Part shown: positions 46,000 to 57,027 of the stretch, one piece after another
Layout: each line of letters opens with the position of its first letter
Numbering within the stretch: position 1 is the stretch's first letter
Assembly (NCBI GenBank): GCA_964247055.1
Contig: OZ176052.1
Location: forward strand, 14,355,446-14,419,445
Direction: 5' to 3'
DNA: 64,000 nt
Origin: Paragordius varius
Lineage: Eukaryota > Nematomorpha
The notes under the pieces: model-generated
Databases searched by the model: none
Seen by the model: the letters and a program-made list of their open reading frames with translations, nothing else
Told to the model about the DNA's origin: nothing
Position numbers and translations under genes: made by a program

Positions 46000-48900
46000 A
46001 ATGTTTAAAAAATTCATAAAAATTACATTTATAGTCCGATCCCCAAAATATTTGGGGTGATGATGGAATTACCATAGGGCTACCCAAAAAAAATTATGGT
46101 GACATCACCTGATCAAATTTGGATTTTAGGTAGCCATTTTGATTTTTAAAATCGTATAAAATATATTTTTTAAATATTTAAAAAATTCTTAAAAATTACA
46201 TTTATACTCCGATCTCGAAAATATTTGGGGTGATGATGGAACTACCATAGGGCTACCCAAAAAAAATTATAGTGACATCACCTGATCAAATTTGGATTTT
46301 AGGTAACCATTTTTATTTTTAATATCGTATAAAATAAATTTTTTAAATATTTAAAAAATTCATAAAAATTACATTTATAGTCCGATCCCCAAAATATTTG
46401 GGGTGATGATGGAACTACCATAGGGCTACCCAAAAAAAATTATAGTGACATCACCTGATCAAATTTGGATTTTAGGTAGCCATTTTTATTTTTAAAATCG
46501 TATAAAATAAATTTTTTAAATATTTAAAAAATTCATAAAAATTACATTTATAGTCCGATCCCCAAAATATTTGGGGTGATGATGGAACTACCATAGGGCT
46601 ACCCAAAAAAAATTATGGTGACATCACCTGATCAAATTTGGATTTTAGGTAGCCATTTTTATTTTTAAAATCGTATAAAATAAATTTTTTAAATATTTAA
46701 AAAATTCATAAAAATTACATTTATACTCCGATCTCGAAAATATTTGGGGTGATGATGGAACTACCATAGGGCTACCCAAAAAAAATTATGGTGACATCAC
46801 CTGATCAAATTTGGATTTTAGGTAGCCATTTTTATTTTTAAAATTGTATAAAATCAATTTTTTAAATATTTAAAAAATTCATAAAAGTTACATTTATAGT
46901 CCGATCCCGAAAATATTTGGGGTGATGATGGAACTACCATAGGGCTACCCAAAAAAAATTATAGTGACATCACCTGATCAAATTTGGATTTTAGGTATCC
47001 ATTTTTATTTTTAAAATCGTATAAAATAAATTTTTTAAATATTTAAAAAATTCATAAAAATTACATTTATAGTCCGATCCCCAAAATATTTGGGGTGGTG
47101 ATGGAACTACCATAGGGCTACCCAAAAAAAATTATGGTGACATCACCTGATCAAATTTGGATTTTAGGTAGCCATTTTTATTTTTAAAATCGTATAAAAT
47201 AAATTTTTTAAATATTTAAAAAATTCATAAAAATTACATTTATACTCCGATCTCGAAAATATTTGGGGTGATGATGGAACTACCATAGGGCTACGCAAAA
47301 AAAATTATGGTGACATCACCTGATCAAATTTGGATTTTAGGTAGCCATTTTTATTTTTAAAATCGTATAAAATAAATTTTTTAAATGTTTAAAAAATTCA
47401 TAAAAATTACATTTATAGTCCGATCCCCAAAATATTTGGGGTGATGATGGAATTACCATAGGGCTACCCAAAAAAAATTATGGTGACATCACCTGATCAA
47501 ATTTGGATTTTAGGTAGCCATTTTGATTTTTAAAATCGTATAAAATATATTTTTTAAATATTTAAAAAATTCATAAAAATTACATTTATACTCCGATCTC
47601 GAAAATATTTGGGGTGATGATGGAACTACCATAGGGCTACCCAAAAAAAATTATAGTGACATCACCTGATCAAATTTGGATTTTAGGTAACCATTTTTAT
47701 TTTTAATATCGTATAAAATAAATTTTTTAAATATTTAAAAAATTCATAAAAATTACATTTATAGTCCGATCCCCAAAATATTTGGGGTGATGATGGAACT
47801 ACCATAGGGCTACCCAAAAAAAATTATAGTGACATCACCTGATCAAATTTGGATTTTAGGTAGCCATTTTTATTTTTAAAATCGTATAAAATAAATTTTT
47901 TAAATATTTAAAAAATTCATAAAAATTACATTTATACTCCGATCTCGAAAATATTTGGGGTGATGATGGAACTACCATAGGGCTACCCAAAAAAAATTAT
48001 GGTGACATCACCTGATCAAATTTGGATTTTAGGTAGCCATTTTTATTTTTAAAATTGTATAAAATCAATTTTTTAAATATTTAAAAAATTCATAAAAGTT
48101 ACATTTATAGTCCGATCCCCAAAATATTTGGGGTGATGATGGAACTACCATAGGGCTACCCAAAAAAAATTATAGTGACATCACCTGATCAAATTTGGAT
48201 TTTAGGTAGCCATTTTTATTTTTAAAATCGTATAAAATAAATTTTTTAAATATTTAAAAAATTCATAAAAATTACATTTATAGTCCGATCCCCAAAATAT
48301 TTGGGGTGGTGATGGAACTACCATAGGGCTACCTAAAAAAAATTATGGTGACATCACCTGATCAAATTTGGATTTTAGGTAGCCATTTTTATTTTTAAAA
48401 CCGTATAAAATAAATTTTTTAAATATTTAAAAAATTCATAAAAATTACATTTATACTCCGATCTCGAAAATATTTGGGGTGATGATGGAACTACTATAGG
48501 GCTACGCAAAAAAAATTATGGTGGCATCACCTGATCAAATTTGTATTTTAGGTAGCCATTTTTATTTTTAAAATCGTATAAAATAAATTTTTTAAATGTT
48601 TAAAAAATTCATAAAAATTACATTTATAGTCCGATCCCCAAAATATTTGGGGTGATGATGGAATTACCATAGGGCTACCCAAAAAAAATTATGGTGACAT
48701 CACCTGATCAAATTTGGATTTTAGGTAGCCATTTTTATTTTTAAAATCGTATAAAATATATTTTTTAAATATTTAAAAAATTCATAAAAATTACATTTAT
48801 ACTCCGATCTCGAAAATATTTGGGGTGATGATGGAACTACCCTAGGGCTACCCAAAAAAAATTATAGTGACATCACCTGATCAAATTTGGATTTTAGGTA

Positions 48901-51900
48901 GCCATTTTGATTTTTAAAATCGTATAAAATATATTTTTTAAATATTTAAAAAATTCATAAAAATTACATTTATACTCCGATCTCGAAAATATTTGGGGTG
49001 ATGATGGAACTACCATAGGGCTACCCAAAAAAAATTATACATCACCTGATCAAATTTGGATTTTAGGTAACCATTTTTATTTTTAATATCGTATAAAATA
49101 AATTTTTTAAATATTTAAAAAATTCATAAAAATTACATTTATAGTCCGATCCCCAAAATATTTGGGGTGATGATGGAACTACCATAGGGCTACCCAAAAA
49201 AAATTATAGTGACATCACCTGATCAAATTTGGATTTTAGGTAGCCATTTTTATTTTTAAAATCGTATAAAATAAATTTTTTAAATATTTAAAAAATTCAT
49301 AAAAATTACATTTATAGTCCGATCCCCAAAATATTTGGGGTGATGATGGAACTACCATAGGGCTACCCAAAAAAAATTATGGTGACATCACCTGATCAAA
49401 TTTGGATTTTAGGTAGCCATTTTTATTTTTAAAATCGTATAAAATAAATTTTTTAAATATTTAAAAAATTCATAAAAATTACATTTATCCGATCTCGAAA
49501 ATATTTGGGGTGATGATGGAACTACCATAGGGCTACCCAAAAAAAATTATGGTGACATCACCTGATCAAATTTGGATTTTAGGTAGCCATTTTTATTTTT
49601 AAAATTGTATAAAATCAATTTTTTAAATATTTAAAAAATTCATAAAAGTTACATTTATAGTCCGATCCCCAAAATATTTGGGGTGATGATGGAACTACCA
49701 TAGGGCTACCCAAAAAAAATTATAGTGACATCACCTGATCAAATTTGGATTTTAGGTATCCATTTATATTTTTAAAATCGTATAAAATAAATTTTTTAAA
49801 TATTTAAAAAATTCATAAAAATTACATTTATAGTCCGATCCCCAAAATATTTGGGGTGGTGATGGAACTACCATAGGGCTACCCAAAAAAAATTATGGTG
49901 ACATCACCTGATCAAATTTGGATTTTAGGTAGCCATTTTTATTTTTAAAATCGTATAAAATAAATTTTTTAAATATTTAAAAAATTCATAAAAATTACAT
50001 TTATACTCCGATCTCGAAAGTATTTGGGGTGATGATGGAACTACCATAGGGCTACCCAAAAAAAATTATAGTGACATCACCTGATCAAATTTGGATTTTA
50101 GGTAGCCATTTTTATTTTTAAAATCGTATAAAATAAATTTTTTTAATATTTAAAAAATTCATAAAAATTACATTTATAGTCCGATCCCCAAAATATTTGG
50201 GGTGATGATGGAACTACCATAGGGCTACCCAAAAAATATTATGGTGACATCACCTGATCAAATTTGGATTTTAGGTAGCCATTTTTATTTTTAAAATCGT
50301 ATAAAATAAATTTTTTAAATATTTAAAAAATTCATAAAAATTACATTTATACTCCGATCTCGAAAATATTTGGGGTGATGATGGAACTACCATAGGGCTA
50401 CCCAAAAAAAATTATGGTGACATCACCTGATCAAATTTGGATTTTAGGTAGCCATTTTTATTTTTAAAATCGTATAAAATAAATTTTTTAAATGTTTAAA
50501 AAATTCATAAAAATTACATTTATAGTCCGATCCCCAAAATATTTGGGGTGATGATGGAATTACCATAGGGCTACCCAAAAAAAATTATGGTGACATCACC
50601 TGATCAAATTTGGATTTTAGGTAGCCATTTTGATTTTTAAAATCGTATAAAATATATTTTTTAAATATTTAAAAAATTCATAAAAATTACATTTATACTC
50701 CGATCTCGAAAATATTTGGGGTGATGATGGAACTACCATAGGGCTACCCAAAAAAAATTATAGTGACATCACCTGATCAAATTTGGATTTTAGGTAACCA
50801 TTTTTATTTTTAATATCGTATAAAATAAATTTTTTAAATATTTAAAAAATTCATAAAAATTACATTTATAGTCCGATCCCCAAAATATTTGGGGTGATGA
50901 TGGAACTACCATAGGGCTACCCAAAAAAAATTATAGTGACATCACCTGATCAAATTTGGATTTTAGGTAGCCATTTTTATTTTTAAAATCGTATAAAATA
51001 AATTTTTTAAATATTTAAAAAATTCATAAAAATTACATTTATACTCCGATCTCGAAAATATTTGGGGTGATGATGGAACTACCATAGGGCTACCCAAAAA
51101 AAATTATGGTGACATCACCTGATCAAATTTGGATTTTAGGTAGCCATTTTTATTTTTAAAATTGTATAAAATCAATTTTTTAAATATTTAAAAAATTCAT
51201 AAAAGTTACATTTATAGTCCGATCCCCAAAATATTTGGGGTGATGATGGAACTACCATAGGGCTACCCAAAAAAAATTATAGTGACATCACCTGATCAAA
51301 TTTAGATTTTAGGTAGCCATTTTTATTTTTAAAATCGTATAAAATAAATTTTTTAAATATTTAAAAAATTCATAAAAATTACATTTATAGTCCGATCCCC
51401 AAAATATTTAGGGTGGTGATGGAACTACCATAGGGCTACCCAAAAAAAATTATGGTGACATCACCTGATCAAATTTGGATTTTAGGTAGCCATTTTTATT
51501 TTTAAAATTGTATAAAATAAATTTTTTAAATATTTAAAAAATTCATAAAAATTACATTTATACTCCGATCTCGAAAGTATTTGGGGTGATGATGGAACTA
51601 CCATAGGGCTACCCAAAAAAAATTATAGTGACATCACCTGATCAAATTTGGATTTTAGGTAGCCATTTTTATTTTTAAAATCGTATAAAATAAATTTTTT
51701 AAATATTTAAAAAATTCATAAAAATTACATTTATAGTCCGATCCCCAAAATATTTGGGGTGATGATGGAACTACCATAGGGCTACCCAAAAAAAATTATA
51801 GTGACATCACCTGATCAAATTTGGATTTTAGGTAGCCATTTTTATTTTTAAAATCGTATAAAATAAATTTTTTAAATATTTAAAAAATTCATAAAAATTA

Positions 51901-52900
51901 CATTTATACTCCAATCTCGAAAATATTTGGGGTGATGATGGAACTACCATAGGGCTACCCAAAAAAAATTATGGTGACATCACCTGATCAAATTTGGATT
52001 TTAGGTAGCCATTTTTATTTTTAAAATTGTATAAAATCAATTTTTTAAATATTTAAAAAATTCATAAAAGTTACATTTATAGTCCGATCCCCAAAATATT
52101 TGGGGTGATGATGGAACTACCATAGGGCTACCCAAAAAAAATTATAGTGACATCACCTGATCAAATTTGGATTTTAGGTAGCCATTTTTATTTTTAAAAT
52201 CGTATAAAATAAATTTTTTAAATATTTAAAAAATTCATAAAAATTACATTTATAGTCCGATCCCCAAAATATTTGGGGTGGTGATGGAACTACCATAGGG
52301 CTACCCAAAAAAAATTATGGTGACATCACCTGATCAAATTTGGATTTTAGGTAGCCATTTTTATTTTTAAAATTGTATAAAATAAATTTTTTAAATATTT
52401 AAAAAATTCATAAAAATTACATTTATACTCCGATCTCGAAAGTATTTGGGGTGATGATGGAACTACCATAGGGCTACCCAAAAAAAATTATAGTGACATC
52501 ACCTGATCAAATTTGGATTTTAGGTAGCCATTTTTATTTTTAAAATCGTATAAAATAAATTTTTTTAATATTTAAAAAATTCATAAAAATTACATTTATA
52601 GTCCGATCCCCAAAATATTTGGGGTGATGATGGAACTACCATAGGGCTACCCAAAAAATATTATGGTGACATCACCTGATCAAATTTGGATTTTAGGTAG
52701 CCATTTTTATTTTTAAAATCGTATAAAATAAATTTTTTAAATATTTAAAAAATTCATAAAAATTACATTTATACTCCGATCTCGAAAATATTTGGGGTGA
52801 TGATGGAACTACTATAGGGCTACGCAAAAAAAATTATGGTGACATCACCTGATCAAATTTGTATTTTAGGTAGCCATTTTTATTTTTAAAATCGTATAAA
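46000..52900 (+). repeat. Higher-order block marked by GGGGTGGTGATGG
   Basis: The variant GGTGGTGATGG, in place of GGTGATGATGG, starts at 47,094, 48,305, 49,855, 51,412 and 52,277: spacings of 1,211, 1,550, 1,557 and 865 bp, or 7, 9, 9 and 5 monomers. TCGAAAGTATTTGG occurs near 50,016, 51,574 and 52,440 in step with it, and TATAAAATCAATT is also enriched here. This is the freshest-looking patchwork in the right part of the array. Confidence 0.8.
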
Positions 52901-53559
52901 ATAAATTTTTTAAATGTTTAAAAAATTCATAAAAATTACATTTATAGTCCGATCCCCAAAATATTTGGGGTGATGATGGAATTACCATAGGGCTACCCAA
53001 AAAAAATTATGGTGACATCACCTGATCAAATTTGGATTTTAGGTAGCCATTTTTATTTTTAAAATCGTATAAAATATATTTTTTAAATATTTAAAAAATT
53101 CATAAAAATTACATTTATACTCCGATCTCGAAAATATTTGGGGTGATGATGGAACTACCCTAGGGCTACCCAAAAAAAATTATAGTGACATCACCTGATC
53201 AAATTTGGATTTTAGGTAACCATTTTTATTTTTAATATCGTATAAAATAAATTTTTTAAATATTTAAAAAATTCATAAAAACTACATTTATAGTCCGATC
53301 CCCAAAATATTTGGGGTGATGATGGAACTACCATAGGGCTACCCAAAAAAAATTATAGTGACATCACCTGATCAAATTTGGATTTTAGGTAGCCATTTTT
53401 ATTTTTAAAATCGTATAAAATAAATTTTTTAAATATTTAAAAAATTCATAAAAATTACATTTATAGTCCGATCCCCAAAATATTTGGGGTGATGATGGAA
53501 CTACCATAGGGCTACCCAAAAAAAATTATGGTGACATCACCTGATCAAATTTGGATTTT

Positions 53560-54012
53560 AGGTAGCCATTTTTATTTTAAAATCGTATAAAATAAATTTT
53601 TTAAATATTTAAAAAATTCAAAAAAATTACATTTATACTCCGATCTCGACAATATTTGGGGTGATGATGGAACTACCATAGGGCTACCCAAAAAAAATTA
53701 TGGTGACATCACCTGATCAAATTTGGATTTTAGGTAGCCATTTTTTATAAAATCTAAATTTTTTAAATATTTAAAAAATTCAAAAAAATTACATTTATAC
53801 TCCGATCTCGAAAATATTTGGGGTGATGATGGAACTACCATAGGGCTACCAAAAAAAATTATGGTGACATCACCTGATCAAATTTGGGATTTAGGTAGCC
53901 ATTTTTATTTTTAAAATCGTAATTTTGTCAATATTTATAAAATTCATAAAAATAACATTTATATTCCGATCTCAAAAATAATTGGGGTGATGATGGAACT
54001 ACTAAAGGGCTA
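53560..54012 (+). repeat. Decayed terminal monomers at the right edge of the satellite
   Basis: The last three monomers carry far more changes than those inside: a shortened T run near 53,575, a deletion around 53,741-53,755, GGGATTTAGG near 53,886, and an AT-half rebuilt as AATTTTGTCAATATTTAT near 53,921. The final unit reads ATTCCGATCTCAAAAATAATT and stops in GGGCTATTT at about 54,012, within a monomer. Edge decay fits reduced homogenisation at the end of an array. The abrupt stop marks the junction with the next element. Confidence 0.85.
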
Positions 54013-55540
54013 TTTACTGCATTCCCCCTATCCGTCGTCTATCATTTTTCGGCATTCCTCCTATCCGTCGTCGGTCATTTTTTAGCAATCATCCTATCCG
54101 TCGTCAGTCTGCTTCTGTCCCTCACTTTCTAGCCGTCGTCAGTTGGTTTTCTGCATTTCCCCTATCCGTCGTCAGTCATTTTTCAACAATCATCCTATCC
54201 GTCGTCAGTCATTTTTCGGAATTCCTCCTATCCGTCGTCAGTCATTTTTTAGCAATCATTCTATCCGTCGTCAGTCTGTTTCTGTCCGTCATTTTGTAGC
54301 CGTCGTAAGTTGGTTTTTTGCATTCCCCCTATCCGTCGTCAGTCATTTTTCAACAATTATCCTATCCGTCGTCAGTCATTTTTTGGCATTCAACCTATCC
54401 GTCGTCAGTCTGTTTTTGTCCGTCATTTTCTAGCCGTCGTCAGTTGGTTTTCCTGCATTCCCCTATCCGTCGTCATTTTTTGGCATTCCTCCTATCCGTC
54501 GTCAGTCTGCTTTAGTCCGTTATTTTCTAGCCGTCGTCAGTTGGTTTTCCTGCATTCCCTTATCCGTCGTCAGACATTTTTCAACAATCATCCTATCCGT
54601 CGTCAGTCATTTTTTAGCAATCATCCTATCCGTCGTCAGTCTGTTTCTGTCCCTCACTTTCTAGCCGTCGTCAGTTGGTTTTCTGCATTTCCCCTATCCG
54701 TCGTCAGTCATTTTTCAACAATCATCCTATCCGTCGTCAGTCATTTTTCGGCATTCCTCCTATCCGTCGTCAGTCATTTTTTAGCAATCATCCTATCCGT
54801 CGTCAGTCTGTTTCTGTCCCTCACTTTCTAGCCGTCGTCAGTTGGTTTTCTGCATTTCCCCTATCCGTCGTCAGTCATTTTTCAACAATCATCCTATCCG
54901 TCGTTAGTCATTTTTCGGCATTCCTCCTATCCGTCGTCAGTCATTTTTAAGTAATCATCCTATCCGTCGTCAGTCTGTTTCTGTCTCTCACTTTCTAGCC
55001 GTCGTCAGTTGGTTTTCTGCATTTCCCCTATCCGTCGTCAGTCATTTTTCAACAATCATCCTATCCGTCGTCAGTCATTTTTCGGAATTCCTCCTATCCG
55101 TCGTCAGTCATTTTTTAGCAATCATCCTATCCGTCGCCAGTCTGTTTCTGCCCCTCACTTTCAAGCCGTCGTCAGTTTGTTTTCTGCATTTCCCCTATCC
55201 GTCGTCAGTCATTTTTCAACAATCATCCTATCCGTCGTCAGTCATTTTTTAGCAATCATCCTATTCGTCGTCAGTCTGTTTCTGCCCCTCACTTTCTAGC
55301 CGTCGTCAGTTGGTTTTCTGCATTTCCCCTATCCGTCGTCAGTCATTTTTCGGCATTCCGTCGTCAGTCATTTTTTAGCAATCATTCTATCCGTCGTCAC
55401 TCTGTTTTTGTCCGTCACTTTCTAGCCGTCGTCAGTTGGTTTTTGCATTCCCCCTATCCGTCGTCAGTGATTTTTCGGTATTTCCCTTACCGTCGTCAGT
55501 CATTTTTGAACAATCATCCTATGTGTCGTCAGTCTCTTCC
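54013..55540 (+). repeat. CpG-rich 33-bp subunit array in 167-bp sets (left terminus)
   Basis: Subunits begin CTATCCGTCGTCAGTC and run about 33 bp. Five kinds follow each other: one starting CTAGCCGTCGTCAGTTGG, one ending CAACAATCATC, one ending CGGCATTCCTC, one ending TAGCAATCATC, and a 35-bp one ending CCCTCACTTT. A full set is 167 bp: CTAGCC lies at 54,661, 54,828 and 54,995, and the matching CAAGCC at 55,162. Other sets lack one or two subunits (spacings of 133-134 and 97 bp). Each subunit carries two CpGs in CCGTCGTC, against a CpG-poor background. Short reading frames here, with repeated P-I-R-R-Q-S or Y-P-S-S-V, only translate the repeat. Confidence 0.93.
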
Positions 55541-55924
55541 TAGTCGCCAATTCGTTTGCATTACTCCTCTCGAGAGATATGAGGAAGTATTTTAAAAAAT
55601 TGTTAGAAGATATTAAAAAGCATATTTAAACATTTCCACGGGAATTCACTTTTAATCACACTATTTTGTAGGGCATTAATATTTTCCAGACAAATCACAA
55701 AATTAACAATTACACACCCAAATCAATATAAACACTAATTTCCAAATATACAAATGTTTAAGCTTTTTTATAAATGTTTTTAATACAAGTTTTCAATTAT
55801 TATTTAATGGTATCTAAAAACTGAAAATATGTTTTTTTCTGTGTTTTATTGTAATAATTAATATGATAACCTAGTATGAATCTTAGCACTCCTTAATAAT
55901 TATGATTATTTAAAATATCTATAA
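55541..55924 (+). repeat. Left arm of the long inverted repeat, outer unique part (L1)
   Basis: Reverse-complements 61,226-61,595. From GAGAGATATGAGGAAG to CTTAGCACTCCTTAATAA I count about 15 differences in roughly 350 bp, near 95% identity by eye. The homology continues outward into the innermost subunits of the tandem arrays, which share the variant GTCAGTGATTTTT, and inward after the retroelement insertion. No gene is visible. Confidence 0.92.
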
Positions 55925-55931
55925 AATAATG

Positions 55932-56323
55932 ATGTAGGAATTGTCGTAAAATAACGCAAATAATAAAAATATAATTTTTTAATTCTCAAATTTTTGCCAT
56001 AGCATCATCAGGAGATTAGTTAAGAAAAATATATATAATATAAGAAAATAATAATTAAAAAAATGAACAAAATCATGGTTGATGTTATTATATAGGAAAA
56101 AAATCACAAACCGTTAGTGAACAAAAGAAAGAAAGATCACTTAGAAAACCGTTGTGATGTAAAAAATCAAATGTGTATTTTTTTTCACAAAAATTAATTG
56201 TAAATAAATGTATAAGCGTAAAATTATTAAAATTTAAGTAATATCTACACTATAAAATGGTTTGTCATTAAAAATTCGATAATTTTTTATAAATGATTTA
56301 GTTTCAGAATTTATAGCTTTCCT
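55932..56323 (-). other. Noncoding 3' tail of the retroelement insertion
   Basis: This AT-rich stretch lies downstream of the GIY-YIG frame on the minus strand, up to the candidate target duplication. It has no open frame or structural RNA that I recognise. It is interpreted as the retroelement's 3' untranslated region because it is absent from the right inverted arm. Confidence 0.55.
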
Positions 56324-56785
56324 TTATTTACGGCGATTAAGCAAACCATCTTCTGCGCTCTGTATAAAGAGGGCTTTTTTTGTTATACTTGCGCTGTGTT
56401 TTCTTTCAACGAAAACGTCAATTCTGTTTGAGCATTCATGGTTGTTATCCACGCAATGCAGAAACATGGCCGAACTTTTGCTTTTTTAATGTTCCTTATA
56501 TCTTACCTTTAAGTTTGGCTTTGACTGGCCTATGTAAATTGCCGGGCAGTTCTTGCATCTCAACTTGTATATCGTGTTTTCCATTTCCACTTCCTTAGAC
56601 TTTAACATTTTTAAAACGTTTGATGTTGGTTTATAAACTACTTTTATGTTACACAACCATCTGGATTTGCCGAAATAAGAGATAGATTTCTTTTTAAAAT
56701 TTTGTTTACTGCTGTTGTAATCCATTCTTTTTGATAGCCTTGTTGCTAAATACTGTACAATTTCATTTGTTTGGTATATCTGCAT
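56324..56785 (-). pseudogene. Fragment of a GIY-YIG endonuclease domain, Penelope-like element type
   Basis: The first 99 codons (56,785-56,486) are open. They show a basic linker (YKPTSNVLKMLKSKE, residues 51-65), then TIYKL at the GIY position (71-75), a CKNC cysteine pair (77-80), YIGQS (84-88), Arg95 and an Glu-His pair (98-99). An in-frame TAA (56,488-56,486) follows. The same frame then continues for 53 codons with recognisable GIY-YIG features (AMFLHCVDNNH; ALFIQ...LLNRR) to a second stop at 56,324. The cysteine pair between GIY and YIG with later histidines resembles the CCHH feature of Penelope-like element nucleases, which nick DNA for target-primed reverse transcription. The usual catalytic glutamate before the LFIQ stretch appears to be lysine. 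With no reverse transcriptase, an internal stop and a lost key residue, it is a dead fragment. The family call rests on motifs only. Confidence 0.72.
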
Positions 56786-56787
56786 TT

Positions 56788-57027
56788 AATAATGTTTGTT
56801 TAGTTATTTTAACTTACGCTTTGTTTGTGTGTTTTCATTGTTTGCAATATTGATATTTTTTATTTGGGCCATCAATGTTTTACTATGTTTTTTAGTACAT
56901 TTCAAACTAATCATCCTTTTTTTTGTTATCGTTTAAAACGGTACTTTTGCAGCCGATAACATGTTAAAATAAAAACAATTATATTTTTTTATAATCATGT
57001 TTTCATAGTTTGGTATTTTAAAACATA
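56788..57027 (+). repeat. Left arm of the inverted repeat, inner part (L2)
   Basis: Reverse-complements 60,983-61,211. Shared landmarks are TTTAGTTATTTTAACTTACG, GGGCCATCAATGTTTTAC, TCGTTTAAAACGGTAC, GCAGCCGATAACATGTTA and ATCATGTTTTCATAGTTTGG. Identity is high but with more indels than L1. The perfect internal palindrome CGTTTAAAACG, from about 56,930, is present in both arms. Confidence 0.9.

Larger units (their letters stand above)
1..54012 (+). repeat. 173-bp satellite array, about 312 head-to-tail monomers
   Basis: One AT-rich monomer repeats head to tail without inversion. The box GGGGTGATGATGGAACTACC recurs every 173 bp (GGTGATGATG begins at 68, 241 and 414, and still in phase at 53,986), giving about 312 units. 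Each monomer has a GC-richer half (the GATGATGG box, AGGGCTACCC, GTGACATCACC, TGATCA, TAGGTAGCC) and an A/T-run half. Most length changes are single-base changes in A or T runs. Monomer classes are diagnosed by ACTCCGATCTCGAAAA (e.g. 391) versus AGTCCGATCCCCAAAA (e.g. 218), and by further linked variants. The left edge lies outside the window; the right edge is at about 54,012. No gene or unrelated insertion is visible inside. The length is near one nucleosome repeat, as in many centromeric or subtelomeric satellites; which of these this is cannot be told from sequence. Assemblies often collapse or expand such arrays, so the copy number is provisional. Confidence 0.97.
55932..56787 (-). mobile_element. 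5'-truncated Penelope-like retroelement insertion in the left arm
   Basis: This segment is missing from the right arm, where the corresponding sequence joins directly (near 61,210-61,230). AATAATG at 55,925-55,931 and at 56,788-56,794 could be a 7-bp target-site duplication. The element reads on the minus strand: the end of a GIY-YIG reading frame (56,785 down to 56,324) and then about 390 bp of noncoding tail. All reverse-transcriptase sequence is missing, as expected of 5' truncation during target-primed reverse transcription. The frame opens two bases inside the insertion boundary, so its ATG is probably accidental. The insertion is younger than the inverted repeat. Confidence 0.7.

Noticed and set aside
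1-54012. CRISPR-like or gene-family interpretation of the 173-bp periodicity
   Set aside because: Repeats are directly adjacent with no unique spacers, have no long frame and sit in a eukaryotic chromosome-end context; it is a satellite.
1-54012. CENP-B box in the satellite
   Set aside because: I looked for the TTCG....A..CGGGA pattern on both strands of the common monomer classes and did not see it.
54143-55299. Several plus-strand frames of 65-173 codons with P-I-R-R-Q-S and Y-P-S-S-V repeats
   Set aside because: They translate the 33-bp array in alternate frames. Subunit length is a multiple of three, which keeps frames open by chance. There is no start context, domain or conservation beyond the DNA repeat.
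56380-56598. 72-codon plus-strand frame opposite the GIY-YIG fragment
   Set aside because: Shadow frame on the opposite strand of a recognisable coding remnant.
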